Below are positions 9,317 through 18,107 of a stretch of DNA of 64,000 nucleotides, piece by piece. The notes beneath the pieces were generated by a model. It saw nothing but the letters and a program-made list of their open reading frames with translations. It made no database searches and was not told the origin of the DNA. The DNA comes from Pontibacter ummariensis (GTDB lineage Bacteria > Bacteroidota > Bacteroidia > Cytophagales > Hymenobacteraceae), in assembly GCF_900188175.1 (NCBI RefSeq), contig NZ_FZOQ01000001.1:248001-312000 (forward strand), given 5' to 3'. Position numbers and translations under genes: made by a program. How positions within the stretch are numbered: the first letter of the stretch is position 1; every line of letters begins with the position of its first letter.

Positions 9317-11236
9317 CTACTGATAGCGCAGTCCATACCCGAACTTATAGAGCGGGTCTTTTGAGTCGTAAGGTACGTCCTCTTTCTGGTTGCGTACCGC
9401 CTCCATCGACGAGGGTAGCTCGAAAGGCAGGTTGCCTTCCGGCTTTGCCACACCGAAGATCACGTCCATCACAGCTGTGTCGCTGGCACCGAAGTCGGCT
9501 AGTAGGGCTTTGGCGTTCTGGCTGATCTCGGGTATCACAGCCGGACGGTCGAGGTAAATATCCACCACCGTAGGCACTGTCTTCAATAACTGCAGGATCT
9601 CTTCTTTTTCCTTGCCTTTGAAATCCAGGTCACCGTGATGGAAGCTTTTCGCAAAAGGGTTCTTTGTCTCTACCGGATACCAGGGAGCCTTTAGGCGGAT
9701 GATCGCCATATCAGCCTCTTTTGGGTTGTCTACCACCGTGCCATACTGTGCAGCCACCTTCGGATCCACGTTCTTCACATACAGCTTTAACCGGCCCTGC
9801 TGTAGTGGCAGCACTTGCGTGTCGTTCTTTAGCAGTGTCATGGCGCGGCGCTGGGAGGCTTCGCCTGCTGCTTTAAAGGCCGGGTTGCTGAGTACTTTTA
9901 CGGCGTTTTCTACATCCACATAAGGATTATCGAACAAGCCCAGCTGAAATTTCTGGCGCAGTAGTCTACGCACTGATTCATCGATACGGGCTTCTGTTAA
10001 TTTGCCGTCCTGCACCAGCTTTACGACCAGTTCCGGCACGCTTTCCCCGCCAAACTGATCCACGCCTGCATCAACTATTTTCTTTACCCTGTCTTCCTCG
10101 CTCAGGTGCTCTACCCCCCAGGCGCGGGCCGGCCAAATCGTCGTGCCCATGTTCACGTCGGTGATCAGGCCCCAGTCGGTGCACACTACGCCGTCGTACT
10201 TATACTTGTCGCGCAACAGGCCTGTGATAATGGCTTTGTTGTAGGCGAAGGCCACGTTTTCATCCGTCTGATCCACCGGTACGCCATAATATGGCATGAT
10301 AGCAGCCGTATTGGCTTCAAAGGCAGCCTCGAAAGGGATCAGGTGGTAGTCGAAGTTATTGCCGGGGTATACCTGTCCTTTCTGAAACTCGAAGTGGGGG
10401 TCAAGGCCTTCTTTCTGGGGACCTCCTCCGGAAAAGTGCTTCGTCATACAGGCGACGCTGTTGGGTCCCAGCTCCTCAGCCTGAAAGCCGAGGATGTAGG
10501 CCTTGGCCATGCGGGCCGATAGCTGCGCATCCTCACCGAAAGTGCCGCCAATACGTGCCCAGCGAGGTTCGGTTGCCAGGTCCACCTGTGGGTGCAGGGC
10601 CTCTCGCAGACCAACGGCGATGTATTCCTGGCGGGCAATGTCTGCAAACTGCCGGGTAAGCTCCTCATCACCGATGGCGGCGAGGCCGAGCGGCTCACAC
10701 CACTGAGAAAAGCCGCTGGCAGCCATGGAAAAAATGCTCTCGCTAAAGTGGTTGCGTGGGTCCGAGGCAATGGTGACCGGTATGCCTAAGCGGGTGTTCT
10801 CCGCTTCCTGCTGTATCGCATTATAGCCCATGGCCAGCGCCCGGGTGTCTGGTGCTTCCCAGAAGTTGAAGTGGTTCATGTACTTCCCCGTGATTGACTC
10901 CCCGGCTGTAGGTAGCCTGGCGGCCATGCCTTTGGTATCCGGCTTCTTCACGATGGTGCCATCGTCGTTGATGAAGGTGCCGTAAATGAACATCATGCCC
11001 GCTTTTTCCTGTAGCGTCATTTGGGAAAGCAGGTCATTTACGCGGGCTTCGATTGGCTGTGACCTGTCTTCGTACGGGTCCATTCGGCCGTTCTTATTCA
11101 GATCGCGGTAACTAACCTTCGCTGTTGTTACCGCTTCGCTGCCGCTTCCGGGCTGGGTGCTGTTGCAGGCCATACCCGCCAGCAGCAGCGCCAGCGGTAA
11201 ATGCCTTATCAACCGGTTGGACTGATTTCTTTTCAT
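9317..11236 (-). CDS. Glycoside hydrolase family 3 protein (lipoprotein)
   Basis: A GH3 beta-glycosidase of 639 residues. A lipoprotein-type signal ends at LLLAGMAC (Cys24). An EF-hand/dockerin-like calcium loop follows (DLNKNGRMDPYED, about residues 45-57), then the N-terminal TIM barrel with VVCTDWG holding the likely nucleophile Asp354, and the C-terminal alpha/beta sandwich (QRRAMTLLKNDTQVLPL onwards). It should release a monosaccharide from the non-reducing end of a beta-glycoside in the periplasm or at the outer surface; the exact linkage is unknown. It is transcribed away from the Nudix-type regulator at 11342, with 105 bases between the starts, which suggests that the regulator controls it. 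Confidence 0.9.
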   Translation of the reverse strand: MKRNQSNRLIRHLPLALLLAGMACNSTQPGSGSEAVTTAKVSYRDLNKNGRMDPYEDRSQPIEARVNDLLSQMTLQEKAGMMFIYGTFINDDGTIVKKPDTKGMAARLPTAGESITGKYMNHFNFWEAPDTRALAMGYNAIQQEAENTRLGIPVTIASDPRNHFSESIFSMAASGFSQWCEPLGLAAIGDEELTRQFADIARQEYIAVGLREALHPQVDLATEPRWARIGGTFGEDAQLSARMAKAYILGFQAEELGPNSVACMTKHFSGGGPQKEGLDPHFEFQKGQVYPGNNFDYHLIPFEAAFEANTAAIMPYYGVPVDQTDENVAFAYNKAIITGLLRDKYKYDGVVCTDWGLITDVNMGTTIWPARAWGVEHLSEEDRVKKIVDAGVDQFGGESVPELVVKLVQDGKLTEARIDESVRRLLRQKFQLGLFDNPYVDVENAVKVLSNPAFKAAGEASQRRAMTLLKNDTQVLPLQQGRLKLYVKNVDPKVAAQYGTVVDNPKEADMAIIRLKAPWYPVETKNPFAKSFHHGDLDFKGKEKEEILQLLKTVPTVVDIYLDRPAVIPEISQNAKALLADFGASDTAVMDVIFGVAKPEGNLPFELPSSMEAVRNQKEDVPYDSKDPLYKFGYGLRYQ

Positions 11237-11266
11237 TGTATGAATCTAAGGTGGGTGAAAAGTCTG

Positions 11267-11283
11267 TGTGTCGCTGTAACACA
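11267..11283. promoter_or_regulatory. Candidate operator: TGTGT-N7-ACACA inverted repeat
   Basis: A 5+5 bp inverted repeat sits midway between the divergent starts of the GH3 gene and the NrtR-type regulator, where an autoregulating sugar repressor would bind. The arms are short and could arise by chance. Confidence 0.3.
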
Positions 11284-11341
11284 ATGTAAAAATTTTTCTG
11301 TTAATTTTATCTTTTCTCCTGTTTTATTTCTTTACTTAAAA

Positions 11342-12127
11342 ATGGAAACAACTTACCCTGTGGAAGACAAAGTAGGAAGCATGCTGCAAAAAGGAGGAGA
11401 GCACTTTCATCCGGGCCTTTCTGTAGACTGCGTGATATTCGGGTTTCATGACAACCAGTTGAAAGTGTTGCTGCTGAAAATGAAGCATGCTGATAAGTGG
11501 GCCTTGCCAGGAGGCTTCGTCTACAAAGAGGAGGACGTGGAGCACGCTGCGGTTCGGGTGCTGGAGTCCCGTACCGGGCTCAGCGATATCTTCCTTCGGC
11601 AATACCATACCTTTGGTGCCCCCGCACGATCAGACAGAAAGCTAAACAGGGAGCTGTTGGAGTCAGTTGGAATGGAGCCACACGAGGGGCATTGGTTTCT
11701 GCAGCGTTTTATAACCGTGGGGTACTATGCGCTGGTGGACTTTTCGAGTGCGGTGCCGCGGCCAGACGAAATTTCGGAGGCCTGTGCCTGGTGGGACCTG
11801 CAGGAGATTCCCCTTTTAACGATGGACCACAACCACATCCTGCAGAAAGCATTGGAGACGCTGCGGAAACAGCTTAACGACCAGCCGATCGGCTATAACC
11901 TGCTACCTGAAAAGTTTACTATGCCGGAACTGCAAAGGTTGTATGAAACCATCCTGGGCAAACGGCTGGATCGCCGTAATTTTCAGCGAAAGATGCTGGG
12001 CTATGGCATCCTAAACAGGCTGGAGGAACGCAAGCAAGGAGTAGCGCACAAAGCCCCCTTCCTTTACTCTTTCAACCAAGAGCGGTACGGGGCGGCGCTG
12101 CAGGACGGTTTACAGCAAGGCTGGTAG
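11342..12127 (+). CDS. Nudix-type transcriptional regulator (NrtR/AraR-like)
   Basis: A 261-residue protein starting at the Met at 11342; a longer open frame begins at 11201 but would run into the GH3 coding start. The N-terminal half is a Nudix fold (VDCVIFGF, LPGGFVYKEEDVEHAAVRVL, HTFGAPARSD) in which the Nudix box is eroded, as in regulators that sense a ligand instead of hydrolysing it. The C-terminal part (about 180-255, EKFTMPELQRLYETILGK... RRNFQRKM) matches the NrtR winged helix. In Bacteroidota such proteins control pentose and other sugar genes (for example the Nudix-type AraR). The divergent GH3 glycosidase is the obvious local target. Confidence 0.88.
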   Translation: METTYPVEDKVGSMLQKGGEHFHPGLSVDCVIFGFHDNQLKVLLLKMKHADKWALPGGFVYKEEDVEHAAVRVLESRTGLSDIFLRQYHTFGAPARSDRKLNRELLESVGMEPHEGHWFLQRFITVGYYALVDFSSAVPRPDEISEACAWWDLQEIPLLTMDHNHILQKALETLRKQLNDQPIGYNLLPEKFTMPELQRLYETILGKRLDRRNFQRKMLGYGILNRLEERKQGVAHKAPFLYSFNQERYGAALQDGLQQGW

Positions 12128-12269
12128 AGCGTTTAAAATCAGATGGCGCACCTGCATCAGGTGCAGCGTTTACCGCTGTAGTCACTTAAAAGCTTGTTTG
12201 TAATTAGTCTGGCGAGCTTAGGCTGGGACATTTGCGGGGCCTGTGAAGCTGCGAACAATCCGAGTTGTT

Positions 12270-12304
12270 AGCGGAGCAGCACCTGTATAAATGCCTGCTC
12301 CGCT
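12270..12304 (-). terminator. Hairpin downstream of creatininase gene
   Basis: A 10-bp perfect stem (AGCGGAGCAG / CTGCTCCGCT) with a 15-nt loop lies just after the stop codon of the gene at 12312. No T run follows on the minus strand, so termination is only possible. Confidence 0.4.
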
Positions 12305-12311
12305 CAGTGGT

Positions 12312-13073
12312 TTACTCGTACAAATCGTCCAGCCGGGCATTCGCCAGGTCTACAAACAACTTACTCATTTTGTCAGTGACAGCCTGGAAGAAGCGGGCGC
12401 CCTTTTCCGGGGTGGCTTGCTTCGGGTTGCCCACCCCTGTGTCCTCTGTCACCTGCGACCACTTGCGCTCGGCCCATGCCCAACCCTCTCGGAAAGCTTT
12501 GATTTTCGGTTTCCTGTCATGTCCTTCGCCAGCCTCCTCTAAAGGCCGGACCAGGTCAGGGCGTAAGTGCAGGATCAGGCTTGTTTCCATCTCGTCTGCG
12601 TGATCGCCGGGGTAGTCGAAGAACTCGCTCTTGTTCATTGCCTGAAACCAATTGCAGCTGGAGATAAACATCTTCGGATACTTTAGTCCCAGTTCCCGGA
12701 TCATGGTTTTGAAGTCGTTGCCGCCGTGGCTGTTCACGATAAGCAGCTTGTAAATCCCCTGCCTGTTCAGCACCTCCAGTACGTCGTTCAGCACAGCGGC
12801 CTGTGTGCTGGGGCTCATGTTGATGTCTAAGAGGATGTCGGCCTGCCCCGTGTTGACGCCAAACGGAATTGTGGGTAATACAATCACTTTTGCGCCAGCT
12901 TCCCAGGCCTTTCGCGCCGCTTCTGCCGCTATGTTGTCGGCTTCAATGATGTCGGTCGCATAGGGGAGGTGGTAGTTGTGTGCTTCGGTGGCGCCCCACG
13001 GCAGGATCGCCACTTCGAACTGCTCGTCCTTGATGGCCTTCCAGTTTGTTTCTGCCAGAATGTATGGTCTCAT
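12312..13073 (-). CDS. Creatininase-family amidohydrolase (cytosolic)
   Basis: A 253-residue member of the creatininase / MftE-like fold. The metal-binding set is visible as WGATEAHNYHLPYATD (E30, H32, H35, D41), with the NSHGGN loop and GDHADEMETS supplying further ligands. Such enzymes hydrolyse cyclic or linear amides, or act on formylated and peptide-like intermediates; this sequence does not reveal the substrate. There is no signal peptide. It is divergent from a second, exported creatininase-family gene 320 bases away, so the two may act on related compounds in different compartments. Confidence 0.88.
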   Translation of the reverse strand: MRPYILAETNWKAIKDEQFEVAILPWGATEAHNYHLPYATDIIEADNIAAEAARKAWEAGAKVIVLPTIPFGVNTGQADILLDINMSPSTQAAVLNDVLEVLNRQGIYKLLIVNSHGGNDFKTMIRELGLKYPKMFISSCNWFQAMNKSEFFDYPGDHADEMETSLILHLRPDLVRPLEEAGEGHDRKPKIKAFREGWAWAERKWSQVTEDTGVGNPKQATPEKGARFFQAVTDKMSKLFVDLANARLDDLYE

Positions 13074-13393
13074 ATGGTGGTAATTTTTTTCGATTATAAA
13101 CAGTTTCTTACTCTCTTAAACAGAAGGTGATGTTATAGTAGCTCGCCGATCAAGGAGAAACGAAGGCACAGCAGGCGAGGCGAAAAGCTAGAAAAGAGCC
13201 CAAAAGCCCAAGTCGCTACATGGCTCTTGGAAACATATACCCTGGTTACCTTTCTCAACACTAGCAGACAAGCTGTGTTTTACATCGGCAAGAAACACTT
13301 TTATGAAAATATAAGAAAAGGTTACTCATAAACATAAAAGTTTTATATATTACTTAAGTATTTCGCTTTGGTCATTTACTAATACTCAGGCTT
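13074..13393. other. Divergent intergenic region between two creatininase-family genes
   Basis: 320 bases without a gene. The right part (about 13300-13380) is AT-rich and includes the palindrome TACTTAAGTA; it probably carries the promoter of the exported creatininase gene. I could not place a convincing TTTG/TAnnTTTG pair. Confidence 0.4.
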
Positions 13394-14260
13394 ATGAGGC
13401 TATTCGTCATCCTGCTGCTGTTTGCCAGCAGTGCCTTCGCACAAGATATTCCCTCCCGCTGGGACGAACTGACAGCAAGCGACTGGCCGAAGGCGCTCGA
13501 GAAATCAGCCCGCACCTGTATTCTGCCGATTGGTATTCTGGAAAAGCACGGGCCGCATGCTCCCCTTGGCTCTGACCTGATCCACGTGCGGGAATGGGCG
13601 GCACGGGCAACTAAGAACGAGTACGCGGTGGTGTTTCCCGATTACTTTTATGGGCAGGTATATGAGGCTCAGCAGCAGCCCGGCACTTTTGCCCTGCCAA
13701 GCCGCTTGGTGTGGGACCTGCTGGATGCCACGGTGGAAGAGATTGCCCGGAATGGCTTCGATAAAATTGTTATCGTAAACGGACATGGGGGGAGTCCTCA
13801 GTTGCTGCGTTACTTCGTGCAGTCGCAACTGGAGAAGCGCCGTGACTATGTCGTGTATTTCTTTGATCCGGTACAGGACCCTGCCTTTACTGCTAAAGTG
13901 AACAAAATGCGTAAAACAGACCCTGCCGGCGACCAACATGCGGGCGAGCGGGAAACCTCTACTCTGCTTTACCTACGACCGGACTTAGTGAAGCAGGAGC
14001 GGGCAACGCAGGAATCAGGGGAAAACCTGAAGCGGTTGGACCTGCCCAACCTCTACACTGGTATTTGGTGGTATGCCAGCTATCCGAATCATTATGCCGG
14101 GGAAGGGGCGAAGGCAAAACGGGAACTAGGCAAGCTTTTAACAGAGAATCAGGTAGAGGCCCTGACACAAGCCCTGAAAGTAGTGAAGGCCGATACCAAA
14201 ACGCTGGAGATCCAGAAGGAATACTTCGACAGGGTAGACCAATTGGGAGAAGAAAACTAA
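13394..14260 (+). CDS. Creatininase-family amidohydrolase, exported
   Basis: A 288-residue protein with a clear Sec signal (LLLFASSAFA, cleavage before Gln17). The mature part has the creatininase metal site GILEKHGPHAPLGSD (E50, H52, H55, D61), the VNGHGGS loop, and QHAGERETS, which lines up with the D/E-containing third motif. It should hydrolyse an amide or similar bond in the periplasm. The next gene (14367) encodes a NagX-like membrane acyltransferase 106 bases downstream in the same direction, so the pair may be co-transcribed. Confidence 0.87.
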   Translation: MRLFVILLLFASSAFAQDIPSRWDELTASDWPKALEKSARTCILPIGILEKHGPHAPLGSDLIHVREWAARATKNEYAVVFPDYFYGQVYEAQQQPGTFALPSRLVWDLLDATVEEIARNGFDKIVIVNGHGGSPQLLRYFVQSQLEKRRDYVVYFFDPVQDPAFTAKVNKMRKTDPAGDQHAGERETSTLLYLRPDLVKQERATQESGENLKRLDLPNLYTGIWWYASYPNHYAGEGAKAKRELGKLLTENQVEALTQALKVVKADTKTLEIQKEYFDRVDQLGEEN

Positions 14261-14366
14261 ACCTTCCGGTTCTGCTCCTGGAATCACTGACCGCTTACCC
14301 GCTACATGGCCTTTGCGAAGGCTTCATTCAAACAGGAACCATATCCTTTCGCTATAACCCGCTTCT

Positions 14367-15542
14367 ATGAATCAAGTCTTTACTACTGATAAGGCCACGG
14401 ACAAGGGCCTGTTACAGGAAATGCCCCGGCAGCGCTACCTGGCCTTAGATGTGCTGCGCGGTATGACCATTGCGCTGATGATCGTGGTGAACACGCCCGG
14501 TAGTTGGCAAACCATTTATCCCCCTTTCCGGCATGCAGCCTGGCATGGTTTCACGATCACGGATCTTGTTTTTCCTACTTTCCTCTTTGTGGTAGGGAAT
14601 GCCATGAGCTTTAGCATGCGCAAGTTTGAGGGGCAGGATGACAGCACTTTTTTGAAAAAGGTGTTCAAAAGAACAGCCCTGATCTTTCTGTTAGGCCTCT
14701 TGCTGCATTTCTTCCCTTTCGTGACCCGCAACGAGGCTGATGAGCTAGTGCTTTTTAACTTCGCAAACATGCGCATTATGGGGGTGTTGCAACGCATAGC
14801 ACTTTGCTATGGCATGGCGGCCCTGGTGATCCATTATTTTAAGGTGCGGGGAGCTGTGGTATTTAGCGCCATTGCGCTGCTGTCTTACTGGGCGATCATG
14901 TATTTTGTAGGCGAACAGCCTGATCCCTATAGCCTGGAGGGAAACGCGGCACTGAAGTTTGATTTGCTGCTGATCCCGGCCCAGAACCTCTACAAGGGGT
15001 TTGGGATTCCTTTTGACCCTGAGGGACTACTTAGCACCTTGCCGGCGGTGGTCAACGTGATTGGAGGTTTTCTGGCTGGCTTGTACATACAGCGAAATGG
15101 CAACAACATGGGGACTGTGTTTAAGCTAGCTTTGGGGGCGGCGGCCTTTATTGTGGTGGCCCTGGCGTGGGACCTGGTTTTCCCCATTAACAAACCAATC
15201 TGGACAAGCTCTTATGTAGTGTACACTATTGGCCTGGATTTGCTTATCCTATCTGTGCTGATGCTGGTCATCGAGGTGGCAGGCTACAAGGGTTGGACCT
15301 ACTTCTTTGAGGTATTCGGCAAAAACCCGCTGTTCATTTACATCTTGTCCGGAGCGATCATCAAAGTCATGAGCCTCTCCAGGATAGGGGGCATGAGCGT
15401 GAATGGTTGGCTGTATCAAAATGTTTACCTGGCCCTGCTGGAAGGGGAGAACGCTTCTCTACTCTTTGCTATCAGCTATATGCTACTCTTGTGGTGCATT
15501 GGCTACTGGATGGACAGGAAAAAGGTATACATCAAGGTGTAA
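14367..15542 (+). CDS. NagX/DUF5009-type membrane acyltransferase (HGSNAT family)
   Basis: A 391-residue multipass membrane protein related to heparan-alpha-glucosaminide N-acetyltransferase and bacterial NagX. The signature HAAWHGFTITDLVFP is present near residues 52-66, preceded by LDVLRGMTIALMIVVN; about ten hydrophobic segments follow. Family members move acetyl groups from cytosolic acetyl-CoA across the membrane to an amino sugar. It sits between amidohydrolase genes and upstream of a convergent nitrilase/YdjC pair, all consistent with amino-sugar or amide handling. A strong terminator follows the stop. Confidence 0.88.
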   Translation: MNQVFTTDKATDKGLLQEMPRQRYLALDVLRGMTIALMIVVNTPGSWQTIYPPFRHAAWHGFTITDLVFPTFLFVVGNAMSFSMRKFEGQDDSTFLKKVFKRTALIFLLGLLLHFFPFVTRNEADELVLFNFANMRIMGVLQRIALCYGMAALVIHYFKVRGAVVFSAIALLSYWAIMYFVGEQPDPYSLEGNAALKFDLLLIPAQNLYKGFGIPFDPEGLLSTLPAVVNVIGGFLAGLYIQRNGNNMGTVFKLALGAAAFIVVALAWDLVFPINKPIWTSSYVVYTIGLDLLILSVLMLVIEVAGYKGWTYFFEVFGKNPLFIYILSGAIIKVMSLSRIGGMSVNGWLYQNVYLALLEGENASLLFAISYMLLLWCIGYWMDRKKVYIKV

Positions 15543-15577
15543 CCAAACGCAATGCCTTTGGTAGCGCGATATAAGTA

Positions 15578-15617
15578 GAAGAGGGGTAGCCAGGTGTTAC
15601 CCCTCTTCTGTTTTTTA
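15578..15617 (+). terminator. Rho-independent terminator
   Basis: A 12-bp perfect stem (15578-15589 with 15599-15610, AGAAGAGGGGTA / TACCCCTCTTCT) with a 9-nt loop is followed by G and six T. It ends the NagX-like gene. Confidence 0.88.
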
Positions 15618-15785
15618 GCTTAAAGTAAAAGATATCTCCAGCAGAGTGACTGACAGTACCTGATTGCCGGCCAGGGGATGTTGCTGGGCCGAGTAAGTGT
15701 TTGGGAAGTAGTAAACATAAAGAAGGGCAAGTACAAATGCATCCGCAAGCAAGATATCTTTTAAGGCAGGTACAACAGGATACTT

Positions 15786-16757
15786 TTACACTTTTTCCTG
15801 GGCACCTGCTTTCTCCTGTTGTAGCCAGACAGGCTTGGTTTCTGACTGGTGGTCTGCGCCTAGTATATCCCGGTAAAGCGCCGGCTTCCGGGCGTTGCGG
15901 TAGCGGTAGCCACCAGCCAACTGAAGTTTGTCTTCCGTAATGGTGGCGATGGTAATGGCATTATCAAAGCTTTTGACTTCCGAAAGCACTTCACCATAAG
16001 GGTCCAGGATCATGGCGTTGCCGTTTTTAAGGTGTTCGCCATCATACCCAATAGGGTTGGTGAAAGCATAATACACCCCGTTGTCATAAGCCCTGGCGGG
16101 TAGCCAGCGCATCAGCCATCGGCGCCCTTTCGGACCGTCGAATTCCAGCCGAAGGGGCACAGGGTCGGTGTGCCGGGCCTGCCACAGGCTGTCGGCCACA
16201 TAGCCCCGCCCGGGCATTGCGGAGGGTGTGCAGCCGGTAACGTGTGGGGCGAAAATAAGCTCGGCACCCAGCAGGGTAGTGGCTCTCACGTTCTCTACTA
16301 CATTGTTGTCATAGCAGATCAGGATGCCACACTTCCATCCTTTCAGGTCAAATACCACGTACTCGGTGCCCGCCTCCAGGTACTTGCTGATAAAGGGGTG
16401 GATCTTGCGGTACTTGGCTAGCAACTCTCCCTGATCTACGCACACATAAGTATTGTAGAGCTTACCCGCTTCTACTTCAACCAGACCGGCCAGAATGGCA
16501 ATGCTATACTTTAAGGATAGCTCCTGAAGCTTTTGCAAGCTCGGCCCTCCCGGAACGTCTTCCGCTATTGCCAGTAGCTCCTCATGCGTCAAATCTTTCA
16601 GGAAAGTATAGGCGGTGATGGAGAGCTCGTGAAAGCTGATTACCTCCGCGCCGCCTGCCTTCGCTTTAGCGGTTAGTTCTTCTATAACAGCCAGGTTATA
16701 GGCCTTATCGCCGTCTTTGGGTTCGAACTGCGCAACCGCCACGCTTAGATTTCTCAT
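15786..16757 (-). CDS. Carbon-nitrogen hydrolase (nitrilase superfamily)
   Basis: A 323-residue nitrilase-fold amidase. The Glu-Lys-Cys catalytic set is complete: E44 in SFHELS, K118 in YRKIHPF, C148 in LICYDN. It hydrolyses an amide or N-carbamoyl compound in the cytosol; there is no signal peptide. The start at 16757 is 89 bases after the end of the YdjC-like gene on the same strand, so the two are probably co-transcribed with this gene second. The C-terminus (about 290-323) runs past the usual core and is charged and low in conserved sequence. Confidence 0.88.
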   Translation of the reverse strand: MRNLSVAVAQFEPKDGDKAYNLAVIEELTAKAKAGGAEVISFHELSITAYTFLKDLTHEELLAIAEDVPGGPSLQKLQELSLKYSIAILAGLVEVEAGKLYNTYVCVDQGELLAKYRKIHPFISKYLEAGTEYVVFDLKGWKCGILICYDNNVVENVRATTLLGAELIFAPHVTGCTPSAMPGRGYVADSLWQARHTDPVPLRLEFDGPKGRRWLMRWLPARAYDNGVYYAFTNPIGYDGEHLKNGNAMILDPYGEVLSEVKSFDNAITIATITEDKLQLAGGYRYRNARKPALYRDILGADHQSETKPVWLQQEKAGAQEKV

Positions 16758-16846
16758 GCTACTTGTTTTTATCTTTTGTATTTATGCCTGTGTTAGAGGT
16801 AACTTCTTAAGGAAAACTGTCATGAGGCTTTTACCCTCCACAACGA

Positions 16847-17758
16847 TTACGGAGCCTGCGTAAGCGGAGGCTGCATGTTGCTAAACCCTTTGGTCTGAAT
16901 AAGGTCAGCATAGTTCATGAGCCGGAACTTCCGGTCTACCAATTTCCTGAATTCAGGAGAAACAAGCATGTTTAGCTCTGTTTGCCGGTGTTGGCTGGCT
17001 CTTGGTTTCCCATCCGCTGCATTCATAAGGGCGCTGTTCATATCCACCAGAACGTCCATCTCCGGAGAACTCTGGGCCACGTGCAGTTCTACTACATTCA
17101 GGCTTCCTGGCTTTAGGTTGCTGGCAAAGTCCATAAACTCTTTCGCCTTGGTCTCTACGGATACAGGCCACATGCTTTTGTAGGTTTCGCCAAAGTAGCT
17201 CGATATACCCAGTTTATACTTTCGGGCTAGTTTCATGGTAATGGCCTGCAGTTCAGGTGTGGCAACAGCCATGCCCATGTGCGGGTCCACGTAACTAACT
17301 TTCAGGCCTGACTTTAATGCCCTTTCTATCTGAGCGGTCAGTTCTTTCTCTACTTCATCGAGTTTATAGTCGCTCTTCAGGAAAGCCTCGATAGAGGGCG
17401 GAAAGTATCCAAGGCTGTCCACGAGGCTTGGCACAGCGGAATGACCAGCTACAGGCCCCCACCTATAGTTCTTCCACTCTGCGTTCAGGGTTAGGTGCAC
17501 GCCCACTGCCACGTTCGGATGCTCTTTCAGGATCTCTACCGCCTCCTGGTACCAGGGGCAGGCAAACATCACAGAAGCAGAGAGGGGCATGCCCGTTTCC
17601 GCTAACTGTTTCACGCCCATGTTCACCGCATGGTTCATGCCGATGTCGTCCACCCGTAGCAGCAGGGTAGGGGGCGCTGTTTTTTGTGCCAGCGCCAGCT
17701 GCACCGGAAACACATTCATTAGCAGCACAGTAACTACAAGCGTGTAAAGCTTTTTCAT
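16847..17758 (-). CDS. YdjC/ChbG-family carbohydrate deacetylase, exported
   Basis: A 303-residue protein with a Sec signal (VQLALA, cleavage before Gln25). The mature part has the YdjC metal-site pattern: LLRVDDIGMNHAVNMG (Asp-Asp), GVHLTLN and DPHMGMA (His ligands). ChbG-type members remove an acetyl group from chito-oligosaccharides or related N-acetyl sugars. The export signal places it in the periplasm. It is the first gene of a likely two-gene unit with the nitrilase downstream. Confidence 0.85.
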   Translation of the reverse strand: MKKLYTLVVTVLLMNVFPVQLALAQKTAPPTLLLRVDDIGMNHAVNMGVKQLAETGMPLSASVMFACPWYQEAVEILKEHPNVAVGVHLTLNAEWKNYRWGPVAGHSAVPSLVDSLGYFPPSIEAFLKSDYKLDEVEKELTAQIERALKSGLKVSYVDPHMGMAVATPELQAITMKLARKYKLGISSYFGETYKSMWPVSVETKAKEFMDFASNLKPGSLNVVELHVAQSSPEMDVLVDMNSALMNAADGKPRASQHRQTELNMLVSPEFRKLVDRKFRLMNYADLIQTKGFSNMQPPLTQAP

Positions 17759-18107
17759 CCTTCCTGGGGTTTTTACGTTTCTAAACCTTGTACTTATGTT
17801 CTTGCTTTAAGATAACATTAAATAGAATAAGTTGATACTCTTTTGCCTTAGGCCAACTAAAAGTTTCTCGTCTTAAATATTACAAGGCAACAGGTTAAAA
17901 GTACCCCTGTCCTGCGAGTGCGAAAGGGAATGTTTGAGGCCGGAAAAAATAGTTCTGCTTTTGTCTATAAAATCGATAGAGTTTATATTTATTTGCAGGG
18001 GCAAGCAAGCAGAAGCCTTAGAAGCTGCTGTTTCTTTTAAAGATTGATTAAACTATTTGCGCCATAAAGGCAGGATTTAACACAGGTACACTTAAAACAG
18101 AAAAAGT
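17759..18107. other. Divergent intergenic region with tauE-side promoter
   Basis: 349 bases between the YdjC-like and TauE-like starts. It contains the promoter and inverted repeat listed separately. No open frame or RNA is evident in the rest. Confidence 0.5.
17960..17991 (+). promoter_or_regulatory. Bacteroidota-type promoter with inverted repeat in the spacer
   Basis: TTTG at 17960-17963 and TATATTTA at 17984-17991 are 20 bases apart, close to the Bacteroidota -33/-7 consensus. The spacer contains TCTAT-N7-ATAGA (17964-17980), exactly where a repressor would block the polymerase. The TauE-like gene starts about 115 bases downstream. The convergent Rrf2 regulator is a candidate binder. Confidence 0.5.

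Noticed and set aside
11201-11341. Longer start for the Nudix-type regulator
   Set aside because: The extension overlaps the divergent GH3 coding start, and the conserved fold begins after the Met at 11342.
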